A stretch of 47,417 bases of DNA from Sulfuriferula multivorans. Its GTDB lineage: Bacteria; Pseudomonadota; Gammaproteobacteria; Burkholderiales; Sulfuriferulaceae. How positions within the stretch are numbered: position 1 is the first letter of the stretch; each line of letters begins with the position of its first letter. Position numbers and translations under genes: made by a program. This document shows positions 12,013 through 21,871 of the stretch, in pieces. Under the pieces are notes generated by a model. The model was given only the letters and a program-made list of their open reading frames with translations. It was not told where the DNA came from and searched no databases. The stretch covers positions 1 to 47,417 of the forward strand of contig NZ_BGOW01000046.1 of the NCBI RefSeq assembly GCF_003851125.1, in the 5' to 3' direction.

Positions 12013-12834
12013 ATGCCAGCCATTCTTAACATCGCTGCTTACCGTTTTGTGCCACTGGAAGACCTGCCCGGCTTGCGCGAAACCTTCCGTGAACGTACCC
12101 GCGGGCTCAAGGGTACCGTGCTGCTCACGCCTGAGGGCATCAATATGTTCCTCGCCGGCGCTGCCACCGAATTGGAAGCCTTTATTGACTGGCTCACCGC
12201 GGATACGCGCTTTGCCGACATCGCAATCAAACGCAGCATGTCGGACGAAATTCCATTTAACCGCATGCTGGTCAAGCTGAAAAAAGAAATCATCACCTTT
12301 CATCAGCCTGATTTCGAACGTACCAGTCACCCTGCGCCCCAGCTCCCCGCCAGCGAACTGAAAAAATGGTACGACGAAGGCCGCGAATTCATCATCGTGG
12401 ATACCCGCAACGATTTTGAATACCGCGTCGGTACGTTCAAGAATGCGGTAAATCTCAAACTACACAGCTTTGGAGATTTTGCAGCAGCCACCGAGCAGCT
12501 CAAGAACTATCGCGACATGCCCATCGTCACGTTTTGCACCGGCGGCATCCGCTGCGAAAAAGCTGCGCCATTCATGGCCGGACAGGGTTTCAGCCAGGTA
12601 TACCAGCTGGAAGGCGGCATCCTCAAATATTTCGAGGAATGCGGCGCAGCACACTACGATGGCGAGTGTTTCGTGTTCGACAAGCGCGTCGCACTCGATG
12701 GCGAACTCAAACCTACGCAAACCAATATGTGCTTTGCCTGCCGGAGCATATTGACGCCTGAAGATCAGCAATCTGCAGACTATGTGCTGGGCGTATCGTG
12801 CCCGTACTGCGTGCACAAGCAAGCTGTAGCCTGA
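12013..12834 (+). CDS. trhO: tRNA uridine(34) hydroxylase, rhodanese family (YceA/UPF0176)
   Basis: Catalyses oxygen-dependent hydroxylation of the wobble uridine 34 in tRNA, the first step toward mo5U/cmo5U-type modification. The protein has 273 residues. An N-terminal ferredoxin-like domain (about 1-95, ending in the KRSMSDEIPFNRMLVKLKKE signature region) is followed by a rhodanese domain with active-site loop C175-TGGIR-C181. A C-terminal segment contains spaced cysteines (CFACR, SCPYC) that could bind a metal. The ATG at 12013 gives the family start MPAILNIAAYRF; an upstream in-frame extension is not conserved-looking. It is divergent from dnaE. Confidence 0.9.
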   Translation: MPAILNIAAYRFVPLEDLPGLRETFRERTRGLKGTVLLTPEGINMFLAGAATELEAFIDWLTADTRFADIAIKRSMSDEIPFNRMLVKLKKEIITFHQPDFERTSHPAPQLPASELKKWYDEGREFIIVDTRNDFEYRVGTFKNAVNLKLHSFGDFAAATEQLKNYRDMPIVTFCTGGIRCEKAAPFMAGQGFSQVYQLEGGILKYFEECGAAHYDGECFVFDKRVALDGELKPTQTNMCFACRSILTPEDQQSADYVLGVSCPYCVHKQAVA

Positions 12835-12942
12835 CCGATTATCGCAGCACATATCCGGACGACATGGAAACGGGGGCCAGCAAGCCGCTGTTTTTCCGGT
12901 TATGGTAGATAATCGTGCGCAACAAGTTCAATTCATTTGAAT

Positions 12943-13863
12943 ATGAAAATCACCCTGGAATCCCTGCAAATTCTGGATGCGATTGATCGACGCGGCAGCT
13001 TTGCCGCAGCTGCGGAAGAGGTGTTTCGCGTACCTTCCGCTCTCACCTATACCATGCAAAAACTGGAAAGCGATCTGGGCGTGGCCTTGTTTGATCGTGC
13101 CGGACGCCGCGCCCTGCTCACCCCGGCAGGCCGGGTCCTGCTGGATGAAGGCCGTATTCTCTTGCAAGCTGCCGACGCACTGGAATGCCGGGTACAGCGT
13201 GTCGCCACGGGGTGGGAAACGGAACTGCGCATCGCGCTGGATATGATGCTCGATATCACGGCCTTATTCCCTTTGATTGAAACGTTTTATACGCAGATGA
13301 GCGGAACCCGCCTGCGTCTTAGCCACGAAGTACTCGGCGGTAGTTGGGATGCTTTGGCGACAAACCGCGCGGATCTGGTCATTGGTGTGTCCGGCGACGG
13401 ACCACCGGGGGGTGGGTATGTCACACATAAAATTGGCGATGCTGAATTCGTCTTTGCGGTGGCTCCGGGCCACCCTCTGGCCACTGTGGATCAACCCATC
13501 ACTGCACATGAACTACTCAAGCATCGCGCCATAGCCATAGCTGACACCTCACGTCAGCTTTCCACCCGCAGCAGCGGCCTGTTGGACGGACAAGACGTAC
13601 TGACCGTACCCGATGTAACCGCCAAGCTCGCTGCACAAATTGCCGGGCTGGGTGCCGGTTTCCTGCCGCGCTCTATGGCTGAGATAGAGGTCACGGCAGG
13701 TCGCCTGGTGATATGCGAGGTGGCCGAACCAAAACCGCTGGTACCGCTCTATCTGGCCTGGCGCAGCCGAGACAAGGGCCGTGCGCTGCGCTGGTTCCAA
13801 AAACAGCTTGACGACCCCACTCTGGCATCGACTCTATTACGCAACGTCGCCCCTCAATCCTGA
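12943..13863 (+). CDS. LysR-family transcriptional regulator
   Basis: Regulator of 306 residues. N-terminal helix-turn-helix (about residues 3-60: LESLQILDAIDRRGSFAAAAEEVFRVPSALTYTMQKLE) with the 'LTYT' variant of the recognition helix seen in a LysR subgroup related to YhaJ/PgrR-like proteins, followed by a substrate-binding domain. The ATG at 12943 is preferred to a TTG two codons earlier. No gene is divergent from it: trhO lies upstream on the same strand and amtB is convergent, so its target cannot be read from context. A strong terminator follows at 13911-13936. Confidence 0.87.
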   Translation: MKITLESLQILDAIDRRGSFAAAAEEVFRVPSALTYTMQKLESDLGVALFDRAGRRALLTPAGRVLLDEGRILLQAADALECRVQRVATGWETELRIALDMMLDITALFPLIETFYTQMSGTRLRLSHEVLGGSWDALATNRADLVIGVSGDGPPGGGYVTHKIGDAEFVFAVAPGHPLATVDQPITAHELLKHRAIAIADTSRQLSTRSSGLLDGQDVLTVPDVTAKLAAQIAGLGAGFLPRSMAEIEVTAGRLVICEVAEPKPLVPLYLAWRSRDKGRALRWFQKQLDDPTLASTLLRNVAPQS

Positions 13864-13910
13864 AAAACTTCGCACTGCCACTGTATAAAATAATCGATGT
13901 AAATGACACA

Positions 13911-13936
13911 AAAAAGCCGGGAATTCCCGGCTTTTT
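13911..13936. terminator. Bidirectional terminator between the LysR gene and amtB
   Basis: AAAAAGCCGGG (13911-13921), loop AATT, CCCGGCTTTTT (13926-13936): perfect 11-bp stem with A/T flanks. It serves the convergent LysR (+) and amtB (-) genes. Confidence 0.9.
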
Positions 13937-13949
13937 AAACGCTATTCCA

Positions 13950-15152
13950 TCACCAGCTTGTTTCGCGTTCCGCCGTCGCGGAAATCTTGTGGATGGCAAG
14001 GTCTGCGCCGTTAAATTCATCCTCCTGGCTGAGGCGAATGCCGACAAACATCTTCAATAGGCCATAGACCACGAAACTGCCTATCAAGGCAACTGCAATA
14101 CCCAGCAGGGTTCCCAACAATTGCGACATGAAAGCAACGCCACCGAGTCCCCCTAGCGCTTTTGCCCCGAAAATTCCCGCTGCCAGGCCTCCCCAGGTGC
14201 CACATAGGCCATGCAATGGCCACACACCCAACACATCGTCTATCTTCCATTTGTTTTGGGTAATAGTGAACATCCACACAAACAATCCTCCCGCAACCGC
14301 TCCTGTCACCAGCGCCCCCACAGGATGCATCACGTCAGATCCTGCGCAAATGGCTACCAGACCCGCCAGGGGCCCATTATGGATAAACCCTGGGTCATTA
14401 CGACCAAAAACAAGCGCAGCCAGCGTGCCGCCGACCATGGCCATGAGCGAGTTGACCGCTACCAATCCGGTAATCTTGTCTATAGTTTGCGCGGACATGA
14501 CGTTAAAACCGAACCAGCCCACCACCAGAATCCAGGCGCCCAAAGCCAGAAAAGGAATGCTGGAGGGTGGATGTGCAGCGATCTCGCCGTTTTTACGATA
14601 GCGCCCATGCCGCGCACCCAGCAGCAACACTGCTACCAGGGCAATCCAGCCCCCCACTGCATGGACCACAACAGAGCCGGCAAAATCATGAAAATTTGCG
14701 CCAAAACTGGTTTTCAACCAGTCCTGAAAACCATAATGGTTATTCCAGGCGATACCTTCGAAAAATGGATAAACAAAACCAACCAACGCAAAGGTTGCCG
14801 CAAGTTGCGGGGTAAATTTAGCACGTTCTGCAATGCCCCCCGAAACAATAGCCGGAATTGCAGCCGCGAAGGTCAGCAGAAAAAAGAATTTGACCAGTTC
14901 ATATCCACTTTTAGCAGCCAGCACTTCAGCACCGCTAAAAAAACTTACGCCGTAGGCAATGCTGTAACCAATAAAGAAATAGGCAATCGTTGAAACACAG
15001 AAATCAGTCAGTATTTTTACCAGCGCGTTCACCTGATTTTTCTTGCGCACTGTTCCCAGTTCCAGAAAAGCAAAACCGGCATGCATCGCCAGTACCATAA
15101 TCGCGCCCAGCAAAATAAACAGTACGTCACTGGAATTTTTTAAATTTTCCAT
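13950..15152 (-). CDS. amtB: Ammonium transporter (Amt/Rh family)
   Basis: Integral inner-membrane channel for ammonium, 400 residues, about 11 membrane helices. The twin pore histidines are present: His164 in SVVVHAVGGW and His314 in PLHGLCGTWGG. The N-terminus goes straight into helix 1 (FILLGAIMVLAMHAGFAFLE) with no cleavable signal peptide, unlike E. coli AmtB. The ATG at 15152 has a purine-rich GGGGAGAG ribosome binding site immediately upstream on the minus strand; a TTG four codons earlier is rejected. No glnK is adjacent. Upstream elements point to nitrogen control through sigma-54 and NtrC. Confidence 0.95.
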   Translation of the reverse strand: MENLKNSSDVLFILLGAIMVLAMHAGFAFLELGTVRKKNQVNALVKILTDFCVSTIAYFFIGYSIAYGVSFFSGAEVLAAKSGYELVKFFFLLTFAAAIPAIVSGGIAERAKFTPQLAATFALVGFVYPFFEGIAWNNHYGFQDWLKTSFGANFHDFAGSVVVHAVGGWIALVAVLLLGARHGRYRKNGEIAAHPPSSIPFLALGAWILVVGWFGFNVMSAQTIDKITGLVAVNSLMAMVGGTLAALVFGRNDPGFIHNGPLAGLVAICAGSDVMHPVGALVTGAVAGGLFVWMFTITQNKWKIDDVLGVWPLHGLCGTWGGLAAGIFGAKALGGLGGVAFMSQLLGTLLGIAVALIGSFVVYGLLKMFVGIRLSQEDEFNGADLAIHKISATAERETSW

Positions 15153-15181
15153 ATCTCTCCCCAATGAAAGATTAATTCATA

Positions 15182-15197
15182 AGCAATTTATGCACCA
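15182..15197 (-). promoter_or_regulatory. Sigma-54 (-24/-12) promoter of amtB
   Basis: Minus strand reads TGGTGC-ATAAA-TTGCT, matching TGGCAC-N5-TTGCA with exact spacing and with the invariant GG and GC present. The predicted start near 15171 leaves a leader of about 20 nt before the amtB ATG. It is supported by two NtrC-like sites upstream at enhancer distance. Confidence 0.75.
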
Positions 15198-15260
15198 ATA
15201 TTTTTATATTAAATATATCAATTAGATAACTGTTTACATGTAAAAAATATGGATTTATTT

Positions 15261-15305
15261 GCATCAATTATGTGCGCTATAAACTAAATAGCACTTTATT
15301 GGTGC
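15261..15305 (-). promoter_or_regulatory. Two NtrC-like enhancer sites for amtB
   Basis: GCACTTTATTGGTGC at 15291-15305 matches the NtrC dyad GCAC-N5-TGGTGC. GCATCAATTATGTGC at 15261-15275 is a weaker copy. Their starts are 30 bp apart, three helical turns, and they lie about 95 and 125 bp upstream of the predicted sigma-54 start. This is the typical geometry of a cooperative NtrC enhancer. Confidence 0.65.
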
Positions 15306-15415
15306 GCTATAAGTTTTCGAATATCACAACCCTGCTGAATAAGCTGATAATTCATAAGCGAGCAGGGAAATAGAAAAGGAGGGAAGCCAGTAGAGGGGAA
15401 AAGCCAGCCCGGGAA

Positions 15416-16240
15416 TTACTTATCGATACGCTTGGCGTCAGAATCCGAACCGAGATTATCCAGTTCACGATCCATCTCTTCTTCTGAAAGCGGCTGATAG
15501 GTCTCTGAATTGACCGGTTTTGGCTTGGAAACAAAACTGGCAACAATAATGCCCAGTTCATACAGCAACCACAACGGCACAGCAAGCATGGACTGTGAAA
15601 TCACATCTGGTGGCGTAAAAATCGCCCCGATGACAAATGCTCCGACAATCACGTAGGGACGAATTTCACGTAATTTGCTAACACTCACCACACCTATTTT
15701 GACCAACAACACGACTATGACAGGAACCTCAAAAGTAATCCCGAAAGCCATGAACATGGTCATCACGAAATCTAGGTATTTAGTGATATCGGTCATCACC
15801 GCCACACCAACCGGTGCCACGCCGGTAATAAAACCAAACACCACCGGGAAAACCATGAAATAAGCGAATGCCATACCACAGAAAAAAAGCACCACACTGG
15901 CGACGACCAGTGGCACACCCAGACGTTTTTCATGCGAATACAAGCCCGGCGCAATAAACGCCCAGATTTGATAAAGTATATACGGCAAGGCAATCAGGAA
16001 AGCTGCCATCAGGGTCACTTTAATCGGCACCAGGAATGGTGCAGTGACTTCGGTGGCAATCAGCTGACCTCCCTTGGGTAGGGCGTGCAACAGGGGTTCT
16101 GCAAGCAAGGTGTATAGATCATTGGCCCAGTGGAACAGGCCAAGGAAGATCACAATCACAGCAATGACCGAACGTAACAAACGGTCGCGCAATTCGATCA
16201 AATGGGAGATAAAGGTTTCCTGCGATGCGGAGTTGCTCAT
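15416..16240 (-). CDS. tatC: Sec-independent protein translocase TatC
   Basis: Multispanning core of the twin-arginine translocase in the inner membrane; binds the RR signal of folded precursors. The protein has 274 residues and six membrane helices, with the N-terminal signature HLIELRDRLLRSV at about residues 10-22. The C-terminus carries an acidic tail (about 240-274). Its ATG overlaps the tatB stop (ATGA), which suggests coupled translation. It ends the his-hinT-tat run; I see no clear terminator in the 260 bp to amtB. Confidence 0.95.
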   Translation of the reverse strand: MSNSASQETFISHLIELRDRLLRSVIAVIVIFLGLFHWANDLYTLLAEPLLHALPKGGQLIATEVTAPFLVPIKVTLMAAFLIALPYILYQIWAFIAPGLYSHEKRLGVPLVVASVVLFFCGMAFAYFMVFPVVFGFITGVAPVGVAVMTDITKYLDFVMTMFMAFGITFEVPVIVVLLVKIGVVSVSKLREIRPYVIVGAFVIGAIFTPPDVISQSMLAVPLWLLYELGIIVASFVSKPKPVNSETYQPLSEEEMDRELDNLGSDSDAKRIDK

Positions 16241-16674
16241 GCTTTGGTTTTATTTGGTTCAGGCGTAACGTTGTGGCTCTGGGGAAGATTGACGGGTTCC
16301 AGCTCCAGTTCGGCCTGAGGAGAATCAATGAAGTGAGTTTCTGCTCTTACCTGATTAGGCGCAGTCGTATCTGGCGTGTCAGCCTCTGACTCGGTGTGCA
16401 CCATCCCTTTCAGGGCATTCTGTGCACCAATAACTTCTTCGGAGATCCTGTTTTCCGTATTCTCCAGGCTTTGTTTGAATTGTTCGCCGGCTTTCTTCAG
16501 CTCGTCCAGCTGCATTTCCCGGCTGATGTCGGATTTAACGGTGGATACATAGCGCTGCAGGCGCCCCAGCAAATGTCCTGCTGTACGCGCAACTTTAGGC
16601 AAACGCTCAGGGCCAATCACGATCAAAGCCACTACGCCGATCATTACCAGCTCGGAAAATCCGATATCAAACAT
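16237..16674 (-). CDS. tatB: Sec-independent protein translocase TatB
   Basis: Partner of TatC in the twin-arginine substrate receptor. 145 residues: N-terminal membrane helix with the TatB-type opening MFDIGFSELVMIGVVALIVIGP, the conserved Pro at its end, an amphipathic helix (RLPKVARTAGHLLGRLQRY), and a long charged and poorly conserved tail. Overlaps tatC by 4 nt and lies 23 nt after tatA. Confidence 0.92.
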   Translation of the reverse strand: MFDIGFSELVMIGVVALIVIGPERLPKVARTAGHLLGRLQRYVSTVKSDISREMQLDELKKAGEQFKQSLENTENRISEEVIGAQNALKGMVHTESEADTPDTTAPNQVRAETHFIDSPQAELELEPVNLPQSHNVTPEPNKTKA

Positions 16675-16697
16675 AATTCAACCTAAGCAAATTACGC

Positions 16698-16913
16698 TCA
16701 AACTTTGGTTTTCTCTTTGACTTCGCCTTCAATGGTCTGGCCGCGGCTCGCGCCGCCATCAATTTTGTCTTGCTCACCCTCTTTCATCGCTTCTTTGAAG
16801 TTCTTGACCGCCCCACCCACATCGCTGCCTATATTGCGCAGTTTTTTGGTGCCGAATACCACCAGCACAATAGCCAGAACGATCAGCCAATGCCAAATGC
16901 TAAAGCTGCCCAT
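16698..16913 (-). CDS. tatA: Sec-independent protein translocase TatA
   Basis: Pore-forming subunit of the twin-arginine translocase. 71 residues: short N-terminal membrane helix ([22 protein letters not shown]), the FGTKKLR hinge, and an amphipathic helix ([16 protein letters not shown]). A good ribosome binding site, AAGGAG, lies upstream of the ATG. It sits 15 nt after hinT and starts the tat part of the operon. Confidence 0.93.
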   Translation of the reverse strand: MGSFSIWHWLIVLAIVLVVFGTKKLRNIGSDVGGAVKNFKEAMKEGEQDKIDGGASRGQTIEGEVKEKTKV

Positions 16914-16928
16914 GATTAGTCTCCTTGG

Positions 16929-17267
16929 TTAAATTAAGTGCGGCATCTTACCACCGCCGAATACGTGTACGTGCAGATGAAATACTTCCTGCCCACCACC
17001 ACGTCCTGTGTTGATCGTAGTACGAAATCCGTCATTCAGCCCATGTTTGCGTGCCAACTCAGGCGCCAGAAGTAACATACGGCCAAGCAAGCCCTCATGC
17101 TGCGTCTCGCATTCCACCAGCGAGGCAATATGCACCTTGGGGATAATCAACAGGTGCACTGGTGCCGCCGGGTGAATATCGTGGAATACCAGCAACTCAT
17201 CATTTTCGAAGGCTTTTTTGCTGGGCAATTCGCCCGCCACAATTTTACAGAAAATGCAGTCCGTCAT
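16929..17267 (-). CDS. hinT: HIT-family nucleoside phosphoramidase (HinT-like)
   Basis: Small histidine-triad hydrolase of 112 residues acting on purine nucleoside phosphoramidates. The catalytic triad HLHVHVF has His97, His99 and His101, and the opening DCIFCKIVAGELPS is typical of HinT. Its ATG overlaps the hisE stop (TAATG). The hisE-hinT-tatA arrangement is a recurrent betaproteobacterial order. Confidence 0.93.
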   Translation of the reverse strand: MTDCIFCKIVAGELPSKKAFENDELLVFHDIHPAAPVHLLIIPKVHIASLVECETQHEGLLGRMLLLAPELARKHGLNDGFRTTINTGRGGGQEVFHLHVHVFGGGKMPHLI

Positions 17268-17584
17268 TATTTACTCCGTGCTGCCTTCTCCGTGTGTCCG
17301 GATACGCCCTCACGGCGTGCCAGTTCATCAAGAACGTCCTGAGGGCCAAGACCCTGGCTGGCCAGTAGAATCAAGGTATGAAACCATAAATCAGCCGTTT
17401 CATATACGATTTTTTTCGGGTCGCCATCCTTGGCCGCCATGATGGTCTCGGCGGCCTCCTCGGCAACTTTTTTCAGCATGGCATCCAGGCCCTTGGCATA
17501 CAGACTGGCGACATATGACGAGCCGGCAGCACTCGATTTGCGGGCTTCCAGGGTAGCGCCGAGACGTTCGAGAATGTCGCTCAC
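17267..17584 (-). CDS. hisE: Phosphoribosyl-ATP pyrophosphatase
   Basis: Second step of histidine biosynthesis: hydrolyses PR-ATP to PR-AMP and PPi. 105 residues, an all-helical MazG-like fold with the [14 protein letters not shown] metal-binding segment and a conserved [11 protein letters not shown] helix. The start is taken as the GTG at 17584, which overlaps the hisI stop as GTGA; a longer upstream reading would overlap hisI by 55 nt and is not family-like. HisE and HisI are separate proteins here, as usual in betaproteobacteria. Confidence 0.93.
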   Translation of the reverse strand: MSDILERLGATLEARKSSAAGSSYVASLYAKGLDAMLKKVAEEAAETIMAAKDGDPKKIVYETADLWFHTLILLASQGLGPQDVLDELARREGVSGHTEKAARSK

Positions 17585-17976
17585 TTGTGATAAATCTCCG
17601 CAGGATCCTTCAGTACAGGTTCGGTAGTCACCCACTGACCATTTTCATACTTCTTAAAAAAACAGTCATGCCGTCCTGTGTGACAGGCAATGCCGCCCAC
17701 TTGTTCAACCTTGAGCAAAATCACATCCTCATCGCAATCCAGGCGGATTTCCTTCACCTTTTGCACGTGGCCGGATTCTTCGCCCTTGTGCCATAATTTC
17801 TTGCGCGAACGAGACCAATATACCGCCTCGTTGGTCTCTACAGTACGTTTCAGCGCCTCTCGGTTCATCCACGCCATCATCAACACGTCACCACTGCCGG
17901 CGTCCTGGGCGATCGCAGGCACCAGACCATCCTCAGTCCAGTTCACTTTGCTTAACCAGTTGTCCGATACGCTCAC
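17581..17976 (-). CDS. hisI: Phosphoribosyl-AMP cyclohydrolase
   Basis: Third step of histidine biosynthesis: opens the adenine ring of PR-AMP. 131 residues, full-length monofunctional enzyme. Motifs: [34 protein letters not shown], the Asp-rich [12 protein letters not shown] metal site and the zinc cysteines in [10 protein letters not shown]. The ATG overlaps the hisF stop by 4 nt. Confidence 0.95.
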   Translation of the reverse strand: MSVSDNWLSKVNWTEDGLVPAIAQDAGSGDVLMMAWMNREALKRTVETNEAVYWSRSRKKLWHKGEESGHVQKVKEIRLDCDEDVILLKVEQVGGIACHTGRHDCFFKKYENGQWVTTEPVLKDPAEIYHK

Positions 17977-18734
17977 AATCTTACCTCGATCCCGTTTTGC
18001 ATCATGTGAAGCTTGGCTTCATGCACGGTGTATTCGCCAAAGTGGAAAATACTCGCCGCCAGTACTGCATCGGCATGACCTTGTATCACGCCGTCGGCCA
18101 GATCTTGCAAGTTCCCCACGCCGCCGCTAGCAATCACCGGGATCGTTAGCGCATCCGATACCGCGCGCGTCAGCGGCAAGTTGAAGCCGCTCTTGGTACC
18201 ATCGCGATCCATGCTGGTCAGGAGGATTTCGCCTGCCCCCATTTGCTGCATTTTTTGCGCCCATTCCACAGCATCCAGGCCTGTGGCGCGCCGCCCGCCA
18301 TGGGTGTAGACCTCCCATTTACCATCGCTGCTGGCCTTGGCATCTATCGCCACCACGATACATTGTGATCCGAAGCGAGCCGCTGCGTCAGCCACCACCT
18401 GCGGGTTGGTCACGGCGGTGGTATTAATACTGACTTTATCGGCACCCGCATTCAGCAGACGACGCACGTCGTTGACCTCGCGTACGCCGCCCCCCACGGT
18501 AAGCGGAATGAATACCTCGGCAGCAACGGCTTCGATGATGTGCAAAATCAGGTCGCGCTGGTCAGAACTGGCGGTAATGTCGAGGAAAGTAAGCTCGTCC
18601 GCACCTTCACGATCATAGCGGCGGGCGATTTCAACCGGATCACCGGCGTCGCGCAGGCCTACGAAATTGACACCCTTGACTACCCGACCGGCTGTCACGT
18701 CAAGACAGGGAATAATGCGCTTGGCGAGCCCCAT
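17973..18734 (-). CDS. hisF: Imidazole glycerol phosphate synthase, cyclase subunit
   Basis: Cyclase half of IGP synthase; with HisH it converts PRFAR plus glutamine-derived ammonia to IGP and AICAR. 253 residues, a (beta/alpha)8 barrel. The catalytic Asp12 lies in [15 protein letters not shown], and the second acid in [12 protein letters not shown]; phosphate-binding GGV and ASGGVGN loops are present. Its ATG overlaps the hisA stop (TAATG). Confidence 0.97.
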   Translation of the reverse strand: MGLAKRIIPCLDVTAGRVVKGVNFVGLRDAGDPVEIARRYDREGADELTFLDITASSDQRDLILHIIEAVAAEVFIPLTVGGGVREVNDVRRLLNAGADKVSINTTAVTNPQVVADAAARFGSQCIVVAIDAKASSDGKWEVYTHGGRRATGLDAVEWAQKMQQMGAGEILLTSMDRDGTKSGFNLPLTRAVSDALTIPVIASGGVGNLQDLADGVIQGHADAVLAASIFHFGEYTVHEAKLHMMQNGIEVRL

Positions 18735-19477
18735 TATGCTTCTGAAAGCTCATCAGAAAGCTTCTGGGCAGCGGCGAAATCCAGCGTACCTTCATATATG
18801 GCACGGCCCGTAATCGCACCCATGATGCCTTCCTTTTCTGCCGCGCACAGATTACGCACGTCGTCCAGATTGGTAATGCCGCCGCTGGCAATCACCGGAA
18901 TAGTCAACGCCTGCGCCAGCTTCACCGTCGCTTCGATGTTGACACCGGAGAGCATACCGTCGCGACCAATATCAGTATAGATCACCCCTTCCACGCCGTA
19001 GTCCTGGAATTTTCGCGCCAGATCAATCACGTCGTGATGAGTCATTTTGGACCAGCCTTCCACCGCCACTTTACCTTCCTTGGCGTCCAGCCCGACGATG
19101 ATATGGCCGGGGAAAGCATTGCAGGCATCATGCAGAAAACCCGGGGTTTTCACCGCTGCCGTGCCGATAATGACGTAACGAATACCGTCATCCAGGTAGC
19201 GCGCAATGGTGTCGAGATCACGGATGCCACCGCCGAGTTGTACCGGCACATCTTCACCCACCGCGTCCACGATGGCTTTAATCGCGCCTTCGTTGACCGG
19301 CTTGCCCGCAAATGCACCATTCAAATCCACCAGATGCAGGCGGCGCGCACCTTGCGCAAGCCAGTGGCGCGCCATTTCGGCAGGGTCTTCGGAAAATACA
19401 GTGGCCTCTTCCATCAGGCCCTGTTTGAGACGCACGCAGTGTCCGTCTTTCAAGTCAATCGCGGGGATAATCAACAT
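18734..19477 (-). CDS. hisA: ProFAR isomerase
   Basis: Amadori isomerase of the histidine pathway, 247 residues, a (beta/alpha)8 barrel homologous to HisF. The catalytic Asp8 is in [17 protein letters not shown], and the second Asp is in [24 protein letters not shown] and [10 protein letters not shown] phosphate loops are present. Lies 20 nt downstream of hisH. Confidence 0.97.
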   Translation of the reverse strand: MLIIPAIDLKDGHCVRLKQGLMEEATVFSEDPAEMARHWLAQGARRLHLVDLNGAFAGKPVNEGAIKAIVDAVGEDVPVQLGGGIRDLDTIARYLDDGIRYVIIGTAAVKTPGFLHDACNAFPGHIIVGLDAKEGKVAVEGWSKMTHHDVIDLARKFQDYGVEGVIYTDIGRDGMLSGVNIEATVKLAQALTIPVIASGGITNLDDVRNLCAAEKEGIMGAITGRAIYEGTLDFAAAQKLSDELSEA

Positions 19478-19497
19478 GGTATTGGTACTTGGAATGC

Positions 19498-20187
19498 CTA
19501 TAGAGAACAGTGGGTATTGAAAGTGTCACATTGATTGGCAGAAATATTGCCGTCCCAGGTCACAAAATTACCCAGTAACGTAAGCCCGGCCGCCTGACTT
19601 TTTTCCGGGTGAAATTGCACAGCAAAAATATTGTTGGATGCCACCGCGCTGGTGAACGGGAACGGGTAGAGGGTAAAGGCTGAAACCATATCCGGGTTGC
19701 CTGCTTCCACATAATAGCTATGCACAAAATAAAAGCGCGCGCCATCAACAATGCCGCCCCACATCGGATGCGGCACTGCCTGGTGAACTTCATTCCAGCC
19801 CATGTGCGGTACTTTCAGCCGGTTGCCCGCGTTGTCATGCATCGCTACATTTGGGAAGCGCAATACCCGCCCGGGCAATATACCCAAACCGGCGACGTCA
19901 CCTTCCTCGCTATGCTCGAACAACATCTGCATGCCCAGACAAATTCCCAGGAACGGCTTGCTGGCAGCAGCCTGCCTGACCACCTCGATCAAGCCACGCT
20001 CGCGCAGCTCGTGCATGCAGTCGCCCATCGCACCAACGCCGGGGAATACCACGCGTCCGGCATTCAGGATGACATCAGGATCTGTAGTGACTGCGACACT
20101 TGCAGCAGGTGCCACATGCTCCAGCGCCTTGGACACCGAACGTAGATTACCCATCCCGTAATCAATGACGGCGATATCCACATTCAT
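19498..20187 (-). CDS. hisH: Imidazole glycerol phosphate synthase, glutaminase subunit
   Basis: Class I glutamine amidotransferase that feeds ammonia to HisF. 229 residues. The nucleophile Cys83 is in [11 protein letters not shown] and the His/Glu pair in [11 protein letters not shown]. The protein runs about 15 residues past the normal C-terminus (after [10 protein letters not shown]), with a short tail unlike family members I recognise; this may simply be loss of the ancestral stop. One nt separates it from hisB. Confidence 0.95.
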   Translation of the reverse strand: MNVDIAVIDYGMGNLRSVSKALEHVAPAASVAVTTDPDVILNAGRVVFPGVGAMGDCMHELRERGLIEVVRQAAASKPFLGICLGMQMLFEHSEEGDVAGLGILPGRVLRFPNVAMHDNAGNRLKVPHMGWNEVHQAVPHPMWGGIVDGARFYFVHSYYVEAGNPDMVSAFTLYPFPFTSAVASNNIFAVQFHPEKSQAAGLTLLGNFVTWDGNISANQCDTFNTHCSL

Positions 20188-20188
20188 G

Positions 20189-20776
20189 TCAGAGACTGCC
20201 TTTGGTGGAAGGCATCACCCCTCCCATGCGCGGGTCGGCTTCCACCGCCATGCGCAGGGCACGGCCAAATGCCTTGAAAATGGTTTCGGCCTGATGGTGG
20301 GCATTGGCGCCGCGCAGGTTATCGATGTGCAGCGTCACGCCCGCATGATTGGTGAAGCCTTGAAAGAATTCGTGGATCAGGTCCACATCGAAGGCTCCAA
20401 TGGCGGCACGCGTATATTTCACGTGATATTCCAGCCCGGGACGCCCGGACAAATCCAGCACCACGCGCGATAACGCTTCGTCCAGCGGCACGTAGGCATG
20501 GCCGTAACGACGCACACCCTTCTTGTCACCAATTGCCTTGGCGAATGCCTGACCCATGGTAATGCCGATGTCTTCCACGGTATGGTGAGCATCGATGTGA
20601 AGATCCCCGGCAGCGTCAATTTCGATATCCATCACACCATGGCGGGCAATCTGATCAAGCATATGGTCGAGAAAGGGTACGCCGGTCTGGAAGCGGCCAT
20701 TACCACTACCATCCAGATTGAGCGTCACGCTGATCTGGGTTTCCAGGGTGTTGCGGGTTACTTGGGCTGTACGCAT
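20189..20776 (-). CDS. hisB: Imidazoleglycerol-phosphate dehydratase
   Basis: Dehydrates IGP to imidazole acetol phosphate. 195 residues, the monofunctional form without the histidinol-phosphatase domain found in enterobacteria. Metal-site motifs are visible: [36 protein letters not shown] and [19 protein letters not shown]. The start [10 protein letters not shown] at 20776 is family-like; upstream in-frame sequence runs into hisC. Confidence 0.96.
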   Translation of the reverse strand: MRTAQVTRNTLETQISVTLNLDGSGNGRFQTGVPFLDHMLDQIARHGVMDIEIDAAGDLHIDAHHTVEDIGITMGQAFAKAIGDKKGVRRYGHAYVPLDEALSRVVLDLSGRPGLEYHVKYTRAAIGAFDVDLIHEFFQGFTNHAGVTLHIDNLRGANAHHQAETIFKAFGRALRMAVEADPRMGGVMPSTKGSL

Positions 20777-20796
20777 GATTATTTTATTGAATGCTC

Positions 20797-21867
20797 TTAA
20801 ACGGGCTTGCGCAGAATATCTGCCAATGCATCCACCAACGCAGCACACTGCACGTCGGTTCCTATAGTAATCCGCATGAATGGTGCAATGCGTTCCGGCT
20901 TGCTGAAATGCCTCACAATAATACTGCGTTCCCGCAATTTCGCTGTCAATTCCTTGCCATCATACTGCGGGTGGCGGGTCAGGACAAAATTCGCTGCCGA
21001 AGGCAATACTTCAAATCCGAGTGATTGCAGACTTGCAACGAGTTTTTCACGCGTACCGATGACCTTGCGGCAGGTCGATTCGAAGTAAGCTCGGTCCTGC
21101 ATGGCGGCCGTTGCACCCGCCTGTGCGGGTCGACCCAATGGATAGGAATTGAAACTATCCTTGACCCGGTCGAGCGCTTCGATCAACTCGGCATTCCCCA
21201 CCGCGTATCCGACACGCAAGCCTGCCAGCGAGCGCGATTTAGACAGCGTATGCGTGACCAGCAGCTGCGGGAAGCGTTTGACCAGACTAACGGACGACTC
21301 GGCACCAAAATCCACATAGGCTTCATCCACCACCACCACCGAATCAGGGTTAGCCCGCAACAGTCGCTCAATCTCGCTCAGCGCCAACGCACGGCCGGTG
21401 GGCGCGTTCGGATTCGGGAAAACAATGCCGCCATTCGGTCGCAGGTAATCATCCACACATATTTCAAAATTGTCGGTGAGCGGAACTTCGATATATTCGA
21501 TGCCGTACAGACCACAATACACTGGGTAAAAACTATAGGTAATATCCGGAAACAGAATGGGCAAATCATGCTTGAGCAATGCGTGAAACGCATGGGCCAA
21601 TATTTCATCCGAGCCGTTCCCAACAAATATATTGGCCAGCTCGATGTCATGATATTCGGCAATCGCCTGCCTGAGACGCTCGCTGTTCGGATCCGGGTAT
21701 AGACGCAAACTGTCTGCGGCTTCTGCGCGTAGTGCCTCCAGCACACGCAAACCTGGACCATAAGGATTCTCGTTGGTATTCAGCTTGACCAGATTGCCCA
21801 GTTTGGGCTGCTCGCCAGGCACATATGGGGTCAGCCCATGTACCACCTGGCTCCAGAAACGACTCAT
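20797..21867 (-). CDS. hisC: Histidinol-phosphate aminotransferase
   Basis: PLP-dependent class I/II aminotransferase of 356 residues converting imidazole acetol phosphate to histidinol phosphate. [10 protein letters not shown] opens the fold and the PLP lysine is Lys210 in [18 protein letters not shown]. The start MSRFWSQ at 21867 lies 4 nt after the hisD stop; the longer reading overlaps hisD and is rejected. HisC-type rather than aromatic aminotransferase because of the operon. Confidence 0.95.
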   Translation of the reverse strand: MSRFWSQVVHGLTPYVPGEQPKLGNLVKLNTNENPYGPGLRVLEALRAEAADSLRLYPDPNSERLRQAIAEYHDIELANIFVGNGSDEILAHAFHALLKHDLPILFPDITYSFYPVYCGLYGIEYIEVPLTDNFEICVDDYLRPNGGIVFPNPNAPTGRALALSEIERLLRANPDSVVVVDEAYVDFGAESSVSLVKRFPQLLVTHTLSKSRSLAGLRVGYAVGNAELIEALDRVKDSFNSYPLGRPAQAGATAAMQDRAYFESTCRKVIGTREKLVASLQSLGFEVLPSAANFVLTRHPQYDGKELTAKLRERSIIVRHFSKPERIAPFMRITIGTDVQCAALVDALADILRKPV

Positions 21868-21871
21868 AAAA

